From Siphlonurus alternatus (lineage: Eukaryota > Arthropoda > Insecta > Ephemeroptera > Siphlonuridae): 64,000 nt of DNA. Under the pieces are notes generated by a model, which made no database searches, was not told the origin of the DNA, and saw nothing but the letters and a program-made list of their open reading frames with translations. Shown piece by piece: positions 1 through 11,899 of the stretch (positions are counted from its first letter, which is position 1; every line of letters begins with the position of its first letter). A program made the translations under genes and the position numbers. The stretch covers positions 31,270,675 through 31,334,674 of the forward strand of contig OX463781.1 in NCBI GenBank assembly GCA_949825025.1, in the 5' to 3' direction.

Positions 1-345
1 TGTCACTTTGGCACACAAAAATTCATTTGTCCGACAGGGTCATGACCGTTTCAAGTAAAAAATACGCTGCTCCCTCCCCTGGGGTAAATTCGTCTCGCTT
101 TCCACCCAGTGCAGTGTTGCACTTGTGTGTGGTTTCCCCAGGCTTTGGACATCGCTTTGGTCCATTTTGAGAAAAAAGTAGAGGTGGTCCGTCCTGATCG
201 ACTGAGGTTTTCCACGGTTCCCTCAGTCTCACCTCAGCGAATGCTGGGACGCGTAACAGGCCGTGGCATCCGTTCCCTACCTTATCCTTACCCATTACCC
301 CGCCGCGAGCTGTAAGGGGTGTATCCTTGTAAAAAAAAAAAAAAA
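1..345 (+). mobile_element. 3' end of a poly(A)-tailed retroelement (LINE or SINE tail)
   Basis: This 345-bp block is clearly GC-richer than the AT-rich flank and ends in A15 (331-345), as expected for the 3' terminus of a non-LTR retroelement or SINE read on the + strand. Its text (GGTCCGTCCTGATCGACTG, then CCCCGCCGCGAGC) resembles 3' tails I associate with repetitive arthropod retroelements, but I cannot name the family. No reverse-transcriptase frame is visible and the 5' part lies outside the window. The two open frames of 68 and 108 codons look like composition-driven shadows. The A-tail abuts the inverted-repeat element that starts at 346. Confidence 0.45.
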
Positions 346-523
346 TCATATGATAGCAAATCAGCCAATTATGGGGTAAGATACGTTATAACCAAGAGGA
401 AGTTCCAGATTGTTGATAATTATATATTGCAACTAAATAAATCAACAAACTGATGGAGTTAATTGCCTATAAGTTACGTATCTTCATTCCCCCATGTAAT
501 TGGCTGATTTGGTATCATATGAA
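346..523. repeat. short imperfect inverted-repeat (MITE-like) element
   Basis: The left arm TCATATGATAGCAAATCAGC (from 346) is matched in reverse complement at the right end (…GCTGATTTGGTATCATATGA, about 501-521). The similarity continues inward through AAGATACGT on both sides. Arms are roughly 45 bp and imperfect around an AT-rich centre, a hairpin-forming MITE-like structure. No coding capacity or clear target duplication is seen; one end is directly against the A-tail of the retroelement. Confidence 0.55.
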
Positions 524-2283
524 ATTTACCATATTAAAAAGTAAAGAACTGCAGATTATTTACCTATTTACCTATAACTGGTAAGTATAAATCTTATTTT
601 TAATTTTATTTATCATTATTAATTCAACAAGGAATAAATTGTTCTTTTAATATGTTTCAGAAGGAGATAACATCACACGGAAGACGGGGAAAAAAATATT
701 TTTTTCAATTAACGCAAAGTCGCTGCTTGAAGGAACTTATTTATAAGGTAAAATGAGTTACATTTTTTTTAATTATAAATTTTAATTTTGTTCTCTTAAT
801 TGTTTCAGATACATGTATAAGAAACCTGCTGAATCCTATGCCCTGGATTACAAACTTCATAACGATGGGTTCAATGCTAGTCGCTGCAAGGAACACTAAT
901 AAAATCATCACGATCGATCGAGTACTACTAGTAAGTACTGCACTACTGGTACTGCTGCAGAAGTTTGGCAACTCCGGAATTCCTAATTCCCTCGATCCAA
1001 TCTATCATGTAGACAGGATAAAAATTAAAACTGTAAAAAGCTAATATCTTATCCTGCTAGAAAGATAAAAACCTACCGAGCTAAAAGACTAGAATCTTAG
1101 TGCGTTAGGCGGCTAGAAACCTATTTTAACCTGCTAGCAGGCTAGAACACTAACCACCGAGAAGTTTTGAAACTTACTCTCTTATACAGGTTAACATTTA
1201 ATTCTTTTTCACTGGATACCATTTTAGTCTCTCAAAGTTTTAAATCTAATACTTTTACGCGTTAGGTACAACATTTAGTGCGTAAAAGGTTTGGTTTTAA
1301 AACTAAAAGTTAAACTTTTTCTGTGCGTGCATTTCTCTTCAGAAGCTCTTTTTTCGATGCTTTACATGTTGAAAGTAAAGTGCGCGCGTGCATGATAGTC
1401 TGTTTTGTTTTTAGGATTGCATGCAGCTGGATGCTGGATACCGTGTGTTTTGCACCATATTTCTTAATTGCTAAATTTAAATTAAGCAGTGGTTTTTAGC
1501 TAGGTTTGTTGTATCATATATATGCAGACAAATATATTTTGATACCGCGCGCGTGAAGAAATAAGTTGGTCTCTCATTGTGCCGAGATGTTTTGCGCGCA
1601 TATTAACTATAATTGCTTACTTAAATTTTAAATTTTGTGTCAAATTGTTGCATAAAAATTATAATTATGAATTCTTGATTTTTAAAAGCTAATTAACAAA
1701 TAGTTTGGCCGCACCTATTTATATTAAATTAATTTAAAAATACTTCCTGGGCTTAGCATATATATATGGGGGAAGGGAAAAAAATAGCAGAATTATACCT
1801 TTGATATATAGCTCGAGATATTCGAGAATTGTGTATATATAGGTAAATTGTTCACTAGAGAAATATAAAAGGATTTTGGATTCCAAATAAATACAATGTT
1901 AAATAATAAATTTATTAGCTAGGATGAGTTTGAGAAAGGACTTTTCAAGCAAACTGAGAATGTTTAATTTCTTAATTTCTCCATTACTTTACTTAAGTTC
2001 AAGTTTTTTATATTATAAATTGCTTATTTTGTATACTTTTTTCAAGGTAAAATGTAAAGTATTTTACTGAGAATTATTTATTTACTGATATAAAGTATTT
2101 GATTGTAAGTTGTAAGCAACGACAGTTAATTTTAATTATTATTAAATTAATTTTTGAACTTCATTTCATGCAAGACCCACGTAGCACAATTTCCTTGCTG
2201 CTATAAATGTTTTTATTCATCTTTCAATTGAAAATTATTTAGTGATGATGATTAGAAATACGTCAAATTAAATACGCCAGCAG

Positions 2284-2284
<1 letters not shown>
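524..2284. other. AT-rich non-coding stretch, no gene seen
   Basis: Apart from one 68-codon + frame (838-1044) with no recognisable domain or splice support, I see only AT-rich sequence. Around 1060-1150 there are degenerate copies of CTAGAA/GCTAGC-type words. Nothing supports a gene or RNA here. Confidence 0.5.

Positions 2285-2366
<82 letters not shown>
2285..2366. repeat. (TA)n microsatellite, 82 bp
   Basis: Uninterrupted TA dinucleotides. Confidence 0.97.
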
Positions 2367-2370
<4 letters not shown>

Positions 2371-3559
2371 AGTTAAAAAATAAACCTAACCAGGAAAATA
2401 AATAAATGTTGTTTTATTCAGAATCATATTTTGTATAAATTATTAAATTGTGATGCATGCGCATCAGAGCCTGCAGGATCACCTTTTTTGTTTTCGTTTT
2501 GGTAAGTCTGAGGTCGATCGAGTACTCGCAGCTAGCTATCGGGTATATGCTATTAATTTTTAATTTGGTAAACATAGTTTCTCTTTTTTGAGGTAAATTG
2601 TAAATTTAGATTATAGATCAGTGTTAAAAAAAAAAAAAAAAAACGAAAAAATTATTTTTTTTTGTGTAAAAATACGATTCATAAATCTCAATCACTGCAC
2701 GGATAATTTTTTTTTTCTTATATAATTATTTCATATATTATAGCGCTTGATTTTAAATGCATGATATGCTTTCATAAAATATATAAGACCAGAGCCCTAA
2801 GAAAAAGCTCTGATTATAATATGATATAAGATATGATATAAGACGGAATATTAATTTAGAAACGTAATTTAAAAGATCGCGGAAATAATTGACACCTGGG
2901 CTAGACTATATATACATATACTGCAGTACATATTGTCTTCTTCATGCTACAAATAAAGCTTATGCATGCACTTTCATTCCCTCTAATTCCTTGATCAATT
3001 TATGTAAGAGATATATATTGATCTTTAATTCCATTGGTTTTTGTTGTCATTTTCTTTTTATTTCCCTCTTTTTTTTTCTTTCTGACCGGCGGCCCACCGA
3101 CCCATGCTCGGTGGATCGGTAGGCCAGTCCGTGCCTGGGGGTGATAACTTTTGTTTGTTTGCATTTTGCTATAAATGGATTTTCAAATCGTCTATTTCAG
3201 GTTGGGATTAAATTGTTGAGATGGGAAACGAGAAATCTCGGCTACCGGTAGAAATAAATAGAAAAATGTTCCCTGCTCGGCTATTTACTATATATATTAT
3301 GTATATATAATTTGATAAAATAAAAACAATGCTCAATCGGTCATGATAATTAATTAAGTCAGTCTGTATCATGTATGCATATATTATTATGAAAGTATGA
3401 TTGTGTAGGAACTATAAATGGAATTAATAAAAGAATTTTGAATTTTAGCATTTAATTTGTTCTGAAGAATCTTGAAATATTCTGTATTAATTATTTATAT
3501 ATATATCTAATCTTTATCATGACAGTCCACCCACTTTTAGAGGTCACGAGCCGCCCCTG
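2367..3559. other. AT-rich non-coding stretch, no gene seen
   Basis: Only short frames without domain content are present. A 77-codon + frame at 2889-3122 is low complexity with no supporting splice signals. A 17-A run lies near 2626-2643. Confidence 0.5.
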
Positions 3560-3562
3560 ATA

Positions 3563-3632
<70 letters not shown>
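3560..3632. repeat. (TA)n microsatellite
   Basis: About 70 bp of TA dinucleotides with one early interruption. Confidence 0.95.
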
Positions 3633-3635
<3 letters not shown>

Positions 3636-4894
3636 TATAGGAGCTAGCACTAGATGATGAAATATTTTTGGGAAGTATTTTGTATTTATTTAGGTATATA
3701 TAAGCAGTAGTACAACCGCATCCTATTTATTTATATAAAAACACCAATAGTCAGGGGAATAAGAGGAAAAAATTGACGAAATCGCGCGTTTAGTGAAGAA
3801 AGCGCGAATTTTTTTTTGGTGGTAGAGTTCACCCCAAAGATCAATTTTTTTGGCGGAGACAAACGAAAATGACCTTGGTTCGACCCCCCGTGACCTTTGA
3901 CCTCGCGCGTCTTAATTATTTTTTCCTGGCCATTCTATTGAAGTTAGAGAAATAATTTTAATTGCAAATTATTGGTATTGATAAAGCGATGATGACAAAA
4001 AAAAATGAGCATCCTAAACCAATTAATTTCAAAATGGCGGCTAATTAACTTAAATTAATCATGAAATCTTGGATATTTTTTGTGAATTTCTCGTAACACC
4101 TGGCATTTATAATGAAAATTAACCTCAGTTAACACGAACAGACATTTATGAACGAACTATTAAATTAATAGAGTCATTAAATGCATATAATTAGGCAAAT
4201 TATTGATTTAATTAAGTAAAACCAAGTAACACTTTTTAGTCAATATTGCAACATACTATCGTTATGGTTGGATTTTCCACTGCAGTTGTGATGATTTAGT
4301 CAACTTAAGTTAATGTCTGTTACATAAAGATTGAGACTACCTATTTTCAAGTTGATGACGTCAGCAAATACAAAATGGCGACCAAGATATTGTAAGATAT
4401 TTGTTGTCTGAGGCAAAGTCATGATAATAAAGATTATCATTGTTAGTAAATTAGCCTGTTTTACCATGTTTTTTTTTCAGTTTTTTTTTATGAACTCAAT
4501 TCTTGATAAATATTAAATTTTCACTCAACGTGTGAAATAGAAATAAAAAATCGTAAAAATAATTGCAGAAGTAGATAAATATTTTTAATTGAAAAATAAT
4601 AAAATATTGATATATTATTTCCAAATATTTATAAATTACAATTTTATGCAAACAATATTCATTTTTAATTTGAAACATATTTATCACAAATAAAAAAATA
4701 CATATCAATATATTTAAAACTACTAATATTTATTGACAAATTATTACACCTCTAAATACAATTTGTATTTTGTGTTATTTATGTATTATCACTATTACCC
4801 AATAAAAAAATCATTACTAATTTTAAATATTTATATATAATAATATTATACAGTCATATTAATATTAATTTATAAAAATATAACAATAATGTGA

Positions 4895-5040
4895 ATTAGG
4901 CTACATTTTTACATCCTTCACAAGCACAGAGTTTGCTGCATTTCAAGGACATTGAAAGGCATGAAACACTTTTTCGTGTTGCATCCCTGTTTACAACCAC
5001 ATTTTATGAACTCAAATAGTGTGTCTTGAGCTAGTAAGAG
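4895..5040 (-). pseudogene. Decayed transposon Cys-rich C-terminal domain
   Basis: Reading the minus strand from about 5040 gives LLAQDTLFEFIKCGCKQGC followed by NTKKC. After a frame change the next frame continues with CLSMSLKCSKLCACEGCKN. The pattern CGCxxGCxxxxC…LxC…CxCxGCxN resembles a cysteine-rich module that I associate with the C-termini of transposon-like proteins in arthropod genomes. The intact module has these cysteines in one frame, so the single-base shift marks this as broken. A further scrap, PDLNSWGW, is readable near 5405-5430 beyond the nested palindrome. I infer the palindrome split this old coding region. The family identification is tentative. Confidence 0.4.
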
Positions 5041-5070
5041 GGTCTTCCATGTTGGTTCCCAATGAGAATA

Positions 5071-5388
5071 GAGTATTGTCCTCAATTTTTTTTATTGCAG
5101 AAATAGATAGAGGGTGCAAAGTTATGGTATGGTACCCTGATTTTTTTCAGATTTTTTAGAGCCCGGGAACTATTTTTAAAAAATTATTGAAAGTCCTTTT
5201 CGTGACGTCACGAGACGCCGCTCCTTAAGAAAAAGATACGACTTGCCGCCGCATGACGTCACAAAAAGGACTTTCAATAATTTTTTAAAAATAGTTCCAG
5301 GTCTCAAAAAAATCTGAAAAAAATCAGGGTAGCATAACTTAGCATCCTCTATCCATTTCTGCAATAAAAAAAATTGAGGACGATACTC
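5071..5388. mobile_element. nested 318-bp palindromic MITE inside the foldback
   Basis: GAGTATTGTCCTCAATTTTT at the left is mirrored by the right end at 5388. The arms stay nearly perfect to the centre near 5230, including ACTTTCAATAATTTTTTAAA in both orientations. Each arm carries a TGACGTCA octamer (5203 and 5254). It interrupts the decayed transposon frame around it, so it is the younger insertion. Confidence 0.8.
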
Positions 5389-7639
5389 CATTTAACCCTC
5401 ACTACACCAACCCCAGCTGTTCAGGTCTGGTAGCACTGGTTGCGTTTCAAAACACTGACCCCAGACGTGTCCTCCTTATACTGCATGCACGTCTAATATG
5501 TTGCATCAATGCATCCTGATTAGGTGGAAAGTTCTCCAGTAACTTAACATCTCGTCGTATGAAAAGTTCCTCTAGCAACATTTTCGGGACATTCTTCAAT
5601 CTGTTCTTGCAATTTTTTATACCTTATTTGTGCAACTAAGTATTTACTATCATTATACGGAGAGTGACAATTTTTATGCCACACTGCATTGTGAGATAAC
5701 AGTGACTGTGCAATACCAAGTCCTTCGTCTATGCGAACATATAAGTTGATTTAAATTCTTTAGGTAATTGATTAGTAGCTACAAATCTATTACATTGTCT
5801 TCAAAATTTGAATGTTTTCTCATCATCAGAACGATTAGATTTTGTTGGACAGCGAAGTTCAAGGCGTAAGTTATGGCGTCGACAAATAATGCATGAATTC
5901 CAATTTATCTGGCAGTCAGTAGTCAAATCGTGTTTTCGTTTCAACATTGTCACAAATTACCTACAATTAAAATGTTGTGTTAAAATTTTTGTTTAGTATA
6001 AACTACAGTATAAAGGCAAATCCTCTATTTATATTTTTATAGCTATAATAATAATTGACGTAATTAAAAAATAGAATTAATACAATACATATATTACTAT
6101 TTTTTAATACTTTCTACCATAAAAATAATAAAATATTGTATATAATAACTCCACTGACTGCAAGTTGTTTATTATACAAGATTTGAACATGATATAATAT
6201 AATATATAAAATAAATTAAATATCACACTTATATACCGTGCAGTTCTCATAAGAACAGTGAATTTCTGCATGCAAATTAGCGATCGAATGATGGAGTCTT
6301 GTAAATCACTAGTTAATATACGCACGATAATTTTTACGTGCTCACAGTAATAACATGCTGATTGAAATAAAAATTATAACAGTCTCATATTTTAACGACG
6401 CTTGAAGATCGAGTCGATACGCATTTTTAAATATACTTACTTAAGTCAAGTGACCAATTAAAGGATGACAATATACCCTTTTGCAGGCTATACTTAGGTA
6501 AAATCTTTGCAAATGTGTAAATGAGGTGGCAGGTGCATTGCTCGTCATTAGACAAAACATTGAGGTAGGCGGGTGTGCGCAAATCATAAACTCAGAAGGT
6601 ATGAAGAAGCAAGTAAGTTCAAAAAAATAATATTAATAATAAAATAAAATGCACGTCACAAAAGCAACAGAACACATGACGTAGCGCCAACCATAAAATT
6701 ATATTACTATTTGCATAATCTGACGAGAGCAAACAAAAAATGTAACAAGAATATTCTATAAATATATCATATAATAATAATATGAAAAAATTAAATAAAA
6801 GTATAATTAATATGTAAATACAATAAAACAATGAGTATATTTGGTCGCCATTTTGTATTTGCTGACGTCATCAACTTGAAAATAGGTAGTCTCAATCTTT
6901 ATGCAACAGACATTAACTTAAGTTGACTAAATCATCACAACTGCAGTGGAAAATCCAACCATAACGATAGTATGTTGCAATATTGACTAAAAAGTGTTAC
7001 TTGGTTTTACTTAATTAAATCAATAATTTGCCTAATTATATGCATTTAATGACTCTATTAATTTAATATTGCGTTCATAAATGTCTGTTCGTGTTAACTG
7101 AGGTTTATTTTCATTATAAATGCCAGGTGTTACGAGAAATTCACTAAAAATATCCAAGATTTCATGATTTAATTAAGTTAATTAGCCGCCATTTTGAAAT
7201 TAATTGGTTTAGGATGCTCATTTTTTTTGTCATCATTGCTTTATCAATACCAATAATTTGCAATTAAAATTATTTCTCTAACTTCAATAGAATAGCCAGG
7301 AAAAAATAATTAAGATGCGCGAGGTCAAAGGTCACGGGGGGTCGAACCAAGGTCATTTTCGTTTGTCTCCGCCAAAAAAATTGATCTTTGGGGTGAACTC
7401 TACCACCAAAAAAAAATTCGCGCTCTCTTCACTAAACGCGCGATTTTTCCTCTTATTCCCCTGACTACAAGTTGTTAATATATTATTCTTATTTATTACA
7501 TAATAAAAAAAATATAACAAATGTATTATTTATTTGTTTATATTATAAAGTTATTACTTGAGATTATAATACGTAGGGCATACAAAATTAAAGTTACAGT
7601 TAATAATTAAAGTTATATGAGTACATATTTACTTGCAAG

Positions 7640-7645
7640 TTTATT
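7640..7645 (-). terminator. poly(A) signal AATAAA for glucosylceramidase
   Basis: TTTATT on the + strand reads AATAAA on the coding strand, about 20 nt past the TAA stop, implying a very short 3' UTR. Confidence 0.6.
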
Positions 7646-7665
7646 AAAGCTGCCTTGTGAAGGCA

Positions 7666-10600
7666 TTACCAGTAGAGGATTGTGTGAATGGATCTCTTGA
7701 GCGCTTTGACTCTGATGTGGCCTCGCCTCCCGTCAGCCACAATGAAAGGAACATCAACGTTTTTCCTGAGAAATAATACAGGCACAGTCAAAAAATTTCC
7801 ACCTTAAAAAGCAATTTCATAAAAATCAAGTAAATTAATAAAACCACTATAAATATTTAATATTAATTTTTGGTAATGATCGAGTTTCAAGTTTCCTTGT
7901 AATTTTATTATTTTTTTTTTTTTTTAATGAAATGAGGTTTTAAGCAAAAAGAAATCAACAAGAGTATACATAATCAATTTTCAACACAAAAACATTTAAA
8001 AAAAACAATGTCAAATTAATGACCAATTAATGAAATTAATGATGATAATATACAGTATTTGATAATAATTAATAATTATTGTCAGTATGTTTCATGTTAT
8101 AATCAGTTATGCAGATCGTTGATCAAAGGGACCATGCAAATCTTACCCATTGAAGACGACAAGCACCATGGCCTGGTCTGGCCGCATGAAGGCTACAACC
8201 TGCAGGCCTGATGGTCCTCTCTGTCTGCCTACATGGACCCTCTTAGAGCCCTCTGTGATGAACTTGGAGAAGTGACCAAGTGCGTAGAACATGGGCTGCT
8301 TGTAAAACTCTCCCGCCTTGGCATCTATGATCACCGCTGAGTCCACGAAGTTGTTGGCCCAGTTGGGTCCTCCTCCAGTGTCTAGGGCAAAGTTCCAGTC
8401 TATCCAGCCAGTCACCCAGTGGTTTAGGTCCTGCACCGTCAAACAAAACTTTGTGAGTGATTTACTAGCACGTACTAGTATCTTTATTGTTACAACTATC
8501 AAGCATCATATTTTTATTTCGTTGTTCTACAACCTTACAGCAATGACTGTGAATGTCTGAATAAATTTATAACTTCAAAATTCATTCATTTAAAAGAAAT
8601 AACAATAAAATATCAGTAGCCTTCAGTTTCATTAATCAAGGGCTGGAAGTACCTTCTATTGGTATCATCTCTGTACTGTAATTGCAAACTTACTTCAATG
8701 ATGTCTCTGATGTACATTTCTCCTCGACTCCATGATCCAAGCATCACCTTTTCAAGCTCCCATGGCTTATCTCCTGTTGCACAAATAAACCCATTATAAT
8801 TTGCAGTCAAAGATTAAGATGCAAATGACGTACCCACGCAAGCTTCAGTGCCAAGCAGAAACTTGTCAGGGTACTTGAGGTGTGTGGAGTCCAGAGAGCT
8901 TGCTGGGTAAAGCGTGTCCCAGTACCAATGTACTGCAATCCCGTCAATGTACTGCTTGGCTTCCTCGTCAGAGAATATCTGTTGACAGGCCGGAGGCAGA
9001 ACTGTTAGCTAACTTAAGGTAGAGATAACGCCGAACAGCTGATCGACGTAATGCCCTTTGATTAACATGTAAACCTTAGCAAATTGACAAAAATTCTGAA
9101 TTTTTTTTTAGAGGCAGATATTAGTGCCTAAAAGCCATAGAAAAAATTTCAAAACGATTTAACGAGCCGATTTTTTTTAATTAATTTTTTTAATTTTCAG
9201 CATAGGGCTTTCCCATGGAGAGCCAAACTAAAAAATTAATTTAAAAAAATCGGCTCGTTAAATGTTTTTGAAACTTTTGCTATGGCTTTTAGGCACTAAT
9301 ATCTTACTCTCAAAAAAAATTCAGAATTTTTGTCAATTTGCTAAGGTTTACATGTTAATCAAAGGGGATTACGTCGAACAGCTGTTCGACGTTATCTCTA
9401 CCTTAATTAATTTCTGCTTTTTTTTTTTCATGTGCAAATAACTGGAAAATAGCAACAGTAACAACTTATTTGTTAGTAAAATATGTGTAGCCGAAAAACA
9501 AAATGTGTTACACATACCCCATCTAAATATTTATGTTTACATAAGAGATAGTTTTTTAGTTATATGGAATAATCTAAGTCATTAAACTGTTAAATAATAA
9601 ATAAAGAAAATTAATTGTAACTGTCTGTTGCTACGTATATTCTGCTACTATGTAATGGTTACAAGTCAAATTAACAGCAGGCAATAGCTTTATGTACTGT
9701 GTCTCTGCAACATTTTGAGCTTAAGTTTGCATGAAATGATCTCACCAACTGTATCCACCACGGCAGCAGGAAGCGCTGGTCATCCAGAGCCAGCAGCTTG
9801 GTGCCGTTATGCTGTGAGGCTTGCAGCGTGGGACCAAGGTTCTTACCCACCCAGCGGCGTTGAGCCAGCGGGGACCAGCCCAGAGAGTTGAACCGGTTGA
9901 TGGGAATGATTCCATTCATGGGCTCATTACCTGTTGTCATGCCCCAAAATTTGAGACCAAAAGACTTGTAATGGTCCAAGAACCTGGGGGGGAAAAAATT
10001 GTTTTATAACCTGAAGCCTTTAACTTGGGGTTAGGTTGCATGCTTACATGATGTGGTAGTCTGCCCACAGCTGGAAGTATTCCTCCTCCAAGAAGCCAAA
10101 TCCAGAATAGTCCTTATTGGATTTCATCCAGGGTGGCGGGGACCATGCTGATGCTAGCAGCTTGATTGGACGATCACTCATGGTCTGGGCGCGTTTTATC
10201 AGGGGGATCTGCAGAAAAAACAACATATTCAATGGAGTTTGGGCAGATGTGAATTTAATCTCGTGGAAACCCTTAATTGTGATCTCAAATAAATGTCAGA
10301 CCTACCTTATAATTGAAATCTTCCACAGTCAAATTAAACTTGGAGAGCGAGTCATTTTCACCATCAGCATAGGTATAAGTGTGAGTCGAGAAGTCAGTAC
10401 CAGCAATAGGTACACGTCCAAAGTTCAGCTCTATACCATCAGAAGAAAAGTATGACCTGTAACATTTAGGCAAAAAAATAATATAAAAATATGACATACT
10501 TTAGAAGTACATTTTTCTCAGACTAAAATATCATGCAGCTACAATATTAAATTATACAGATTGATACTACTGCCATCTGTTTATGTGTTGTGTATTATAC

Positions 10601-11653
10601 CTTAGCAGGAGTTCCTGAGACTTTTCTTCAAGAGTCAACAAATTAATACCAGCAGCATCTGTAAAAGCCGTTCCAAATCCAAATATTGTCTGGTAGGTTC
10701 TGTTAAGATTAACGGTGTATTTCACACCTGCCACAAGAAGAGAACAAATTGTACTATTGTACATAAAATCCACCTTGCAATGAGCCTAATATGATCAATA
10801 AAATATAGCAAAAACATAAGAAATTAGTCTAACATTTAATATTGAAACTAATCTAGGGTTTATATTGATAACTTAATACATTAATTTCATATAATATGTG
10901 TTATTTGCCACCCCCTTTCCCTTTCTACCAAAAGATTCTAGCTGAGGAAGAAAGACAAATAATGAACACTTGCCATTGGGTGTGGCGCTTTTGGAGAAGT
11001 TGCCGATTGTCTTCTTCATCCTCAGTCCGCCCATGGACGAGGAGTACACAATGAACTTGCCGCGCTCCACCTGGGTTGGGGGGTCAATGGTGTCGCAGTA
11101 TGTTGCATTGCACACACACACCGTGCCCCCCTTGCCAAAGTCTCGAGCAACACAGGGGCCAGCCCAACCTGAATGACAGAATTAATGTGTGTTGATTCGT
11201 CAATGCAGCAACTATATTAGAAGATTAGAAAAGTTTTAAGAGACTCAAGCATCTCTATTTTTTTAAACTTATATTGCCATTTAACAAACTCTGCAAACTT
11301 TAAACATTCAATATTTACAGACATAACATAATTTATTATAAAAAATTATCATAACCATATTTTTTTATTTTTTATTATTATTATTTTCTTCAAATTTACA
11401 CAGGTTGCAAAAGTAAATTTATGCAGTACAAATTTTCATTCATTTTTGCATGGAAAAACATTTAAGACAGTTACAATTTAATTAATATTTAATTTTTACA
11501 GTTCAAATGAATTTTAGAATTATGATTAACTGTATTAAGTTAATTCCACAGGCACATGATTTTTATAGGTAATATATAATTAATAATAATATAATACTTA
11601 CAAGCTTGAAGATTCAGCAGGTTCAGAAGAGCAAAAAACAATAACCAAATCAT
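7666..11653 (-). CDS. Gba1: lysosomal acid glucosylceramidase (GH30), 10 exons, 510 aa
   Basis: It hydrolyses glucosylceramide to glucose and ceramide in the lysosome. Coding exons, 5' to 3': 11653-11602, 11168-10974, 10727-10601, 10456-10306, 10208-10048, 9983-9746, 8978-8834, 8773-8694, 8430-8147, 7765-7666. The sum is 1533 nt and every junction keeps frame. The start MIWLLFFALLNLLNLQA is a classic signal peptide, followed by CWAGPCVARDFG and a Cys-rich N-terminal segment. FGFGTAFTDAAGIN matches the family's conserved N-terminal barrel motif. The acid/base Glu is in TTGNEPMNG and the nucleophile Glu in LLGTEACVG. The C-terminus VALKR-like segment ends SIHTILYW. Length is close to human GBA1 (536 aa with signal). 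All introns are GT-AG except intron 2, which uses GC. Intron 6 hosts a MITE. Family assignment is secure; enzymatic activity is inferred from intact motifs. Confidence 0.96.
8834..8978 (-). CDS. Gba1: glucosylceramidase exon 7 (nucleophile Glu)
   Basis: The exon reads IFSDEEAKQYIDGIAVHWYW and ends KFLLGTEACVG. Glu in TEACVG corresponds to the human nucleophile (SEACVG, E340). The donor GTACGT splits the final Gly codon, which exon 8 completes. Confidence 0.95.
9014..9407. mobile_element. TTAA-flanked foldback MITE, copy A (GBA intron 6)
   Basis: TTAA is present on both sides of an element whose ends are GGTAGAGATAACG and its reverse complement. Arms of roughly 180 bp meet at a short centre containing CATAGGGCTTTCCCATGG. 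The precise TTAA target suggests piggyBac-type mobilisation. The terminal triplet GGT is not the common piggyBac CCC end, so the superfamily is inferred. It has no coding capacity. Related copies lie at 13077, 22207, 24981 and 42941. Confidence 0.85.
9746..9983 (-). CDS. Gba1: glucosylceramidase exon 6 (acid/base catalytic Glu)
   Basis: The exon reads FLDHYKSFGLKFWGMTTGNE onward. The Glu of TGNEP is the family's proton donor (human E235 in mature numbering). The acceptor is a C-rich tract ending CAG, and the donor is TTG|GTGAGA joining to ATATTC of exon 7. Confidence 0.95.
10968..10973 (-). other. non-canonical GC splice donor (GCAAGT), GBA intron 2
   Basis: The exon ends CCCAATG and the next bases are GCAAGT. 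Joining AATG to the GTGTGAAATAC of exon 3 gives NGVKY and keeps the whole 511-codon frame, whereas the nearby GT (GTGTTC) would break it. GCAAGT is the consensus of the minor GC-AG intron class. Confidence 0.8.
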
Positions 11654-11680
11654 CTTGATGTCACACTACTCTGTTGTTGC

Positions 11681-11686
11681 TATATA
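11681..11686 (-). promoter_or_regulatory. TATA-like box upstream of glucosylceramidase
   Basis: TATATA lies 28 bp before the start codon on the coding strand, inside a longer AT run. If functional, the transcript would begin almost at the ATG. The local AT-richness makes this weak evidence. Confidence 0.2.
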
Positions 11687-11899
11687 ATATATTATATTAT
11701 CCGGCTCCAAATGTCAAATATTTACAGGGTCGAACTAGCTGATAACCTATTTACATTGTGAACTCAAAGATATATTATATATGCAGATCAGGAGGTCATC
11801 GCGCTCCTATGTTGCATATTAATTTTACGTCTCTAACAAATATTTTATTACAACATCGTAATAATTAAAGCAAAAATTGACTTAGATATATGTTTCACA

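Larger units (their letters stand above)
3748..7467. mobile_element. 3.7-kb foldback transposon with ~640-bp terminal inverted repeats
   Basis: The first bases TAGTCAGGGGAATAAGAGGA at 3748 recur as the exact reverse complement at the right end (7448-7467). The two arms then match almost continuously for about 640 bp (3748 to about 4384 against about 6838 to 7467). They share landmarks such as the GACCTTTGACCTCGCGCG block, AATGGCGGCTAATTAACTTA, and the innermost CAAAATGGCGACCAA. The 2.4-kb interior is AT-rich, holds a nested 318-bp palindrome and a decayed cysteine-rich reading frame on the minus strand, and no intact transposase. Both ends are flanked by CAA, a possible 3-bp target duplication, which is too short to be decisive. 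It sits about 200 bp beyond the glucosylceramidase 3' end. Confidence 0.85.
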
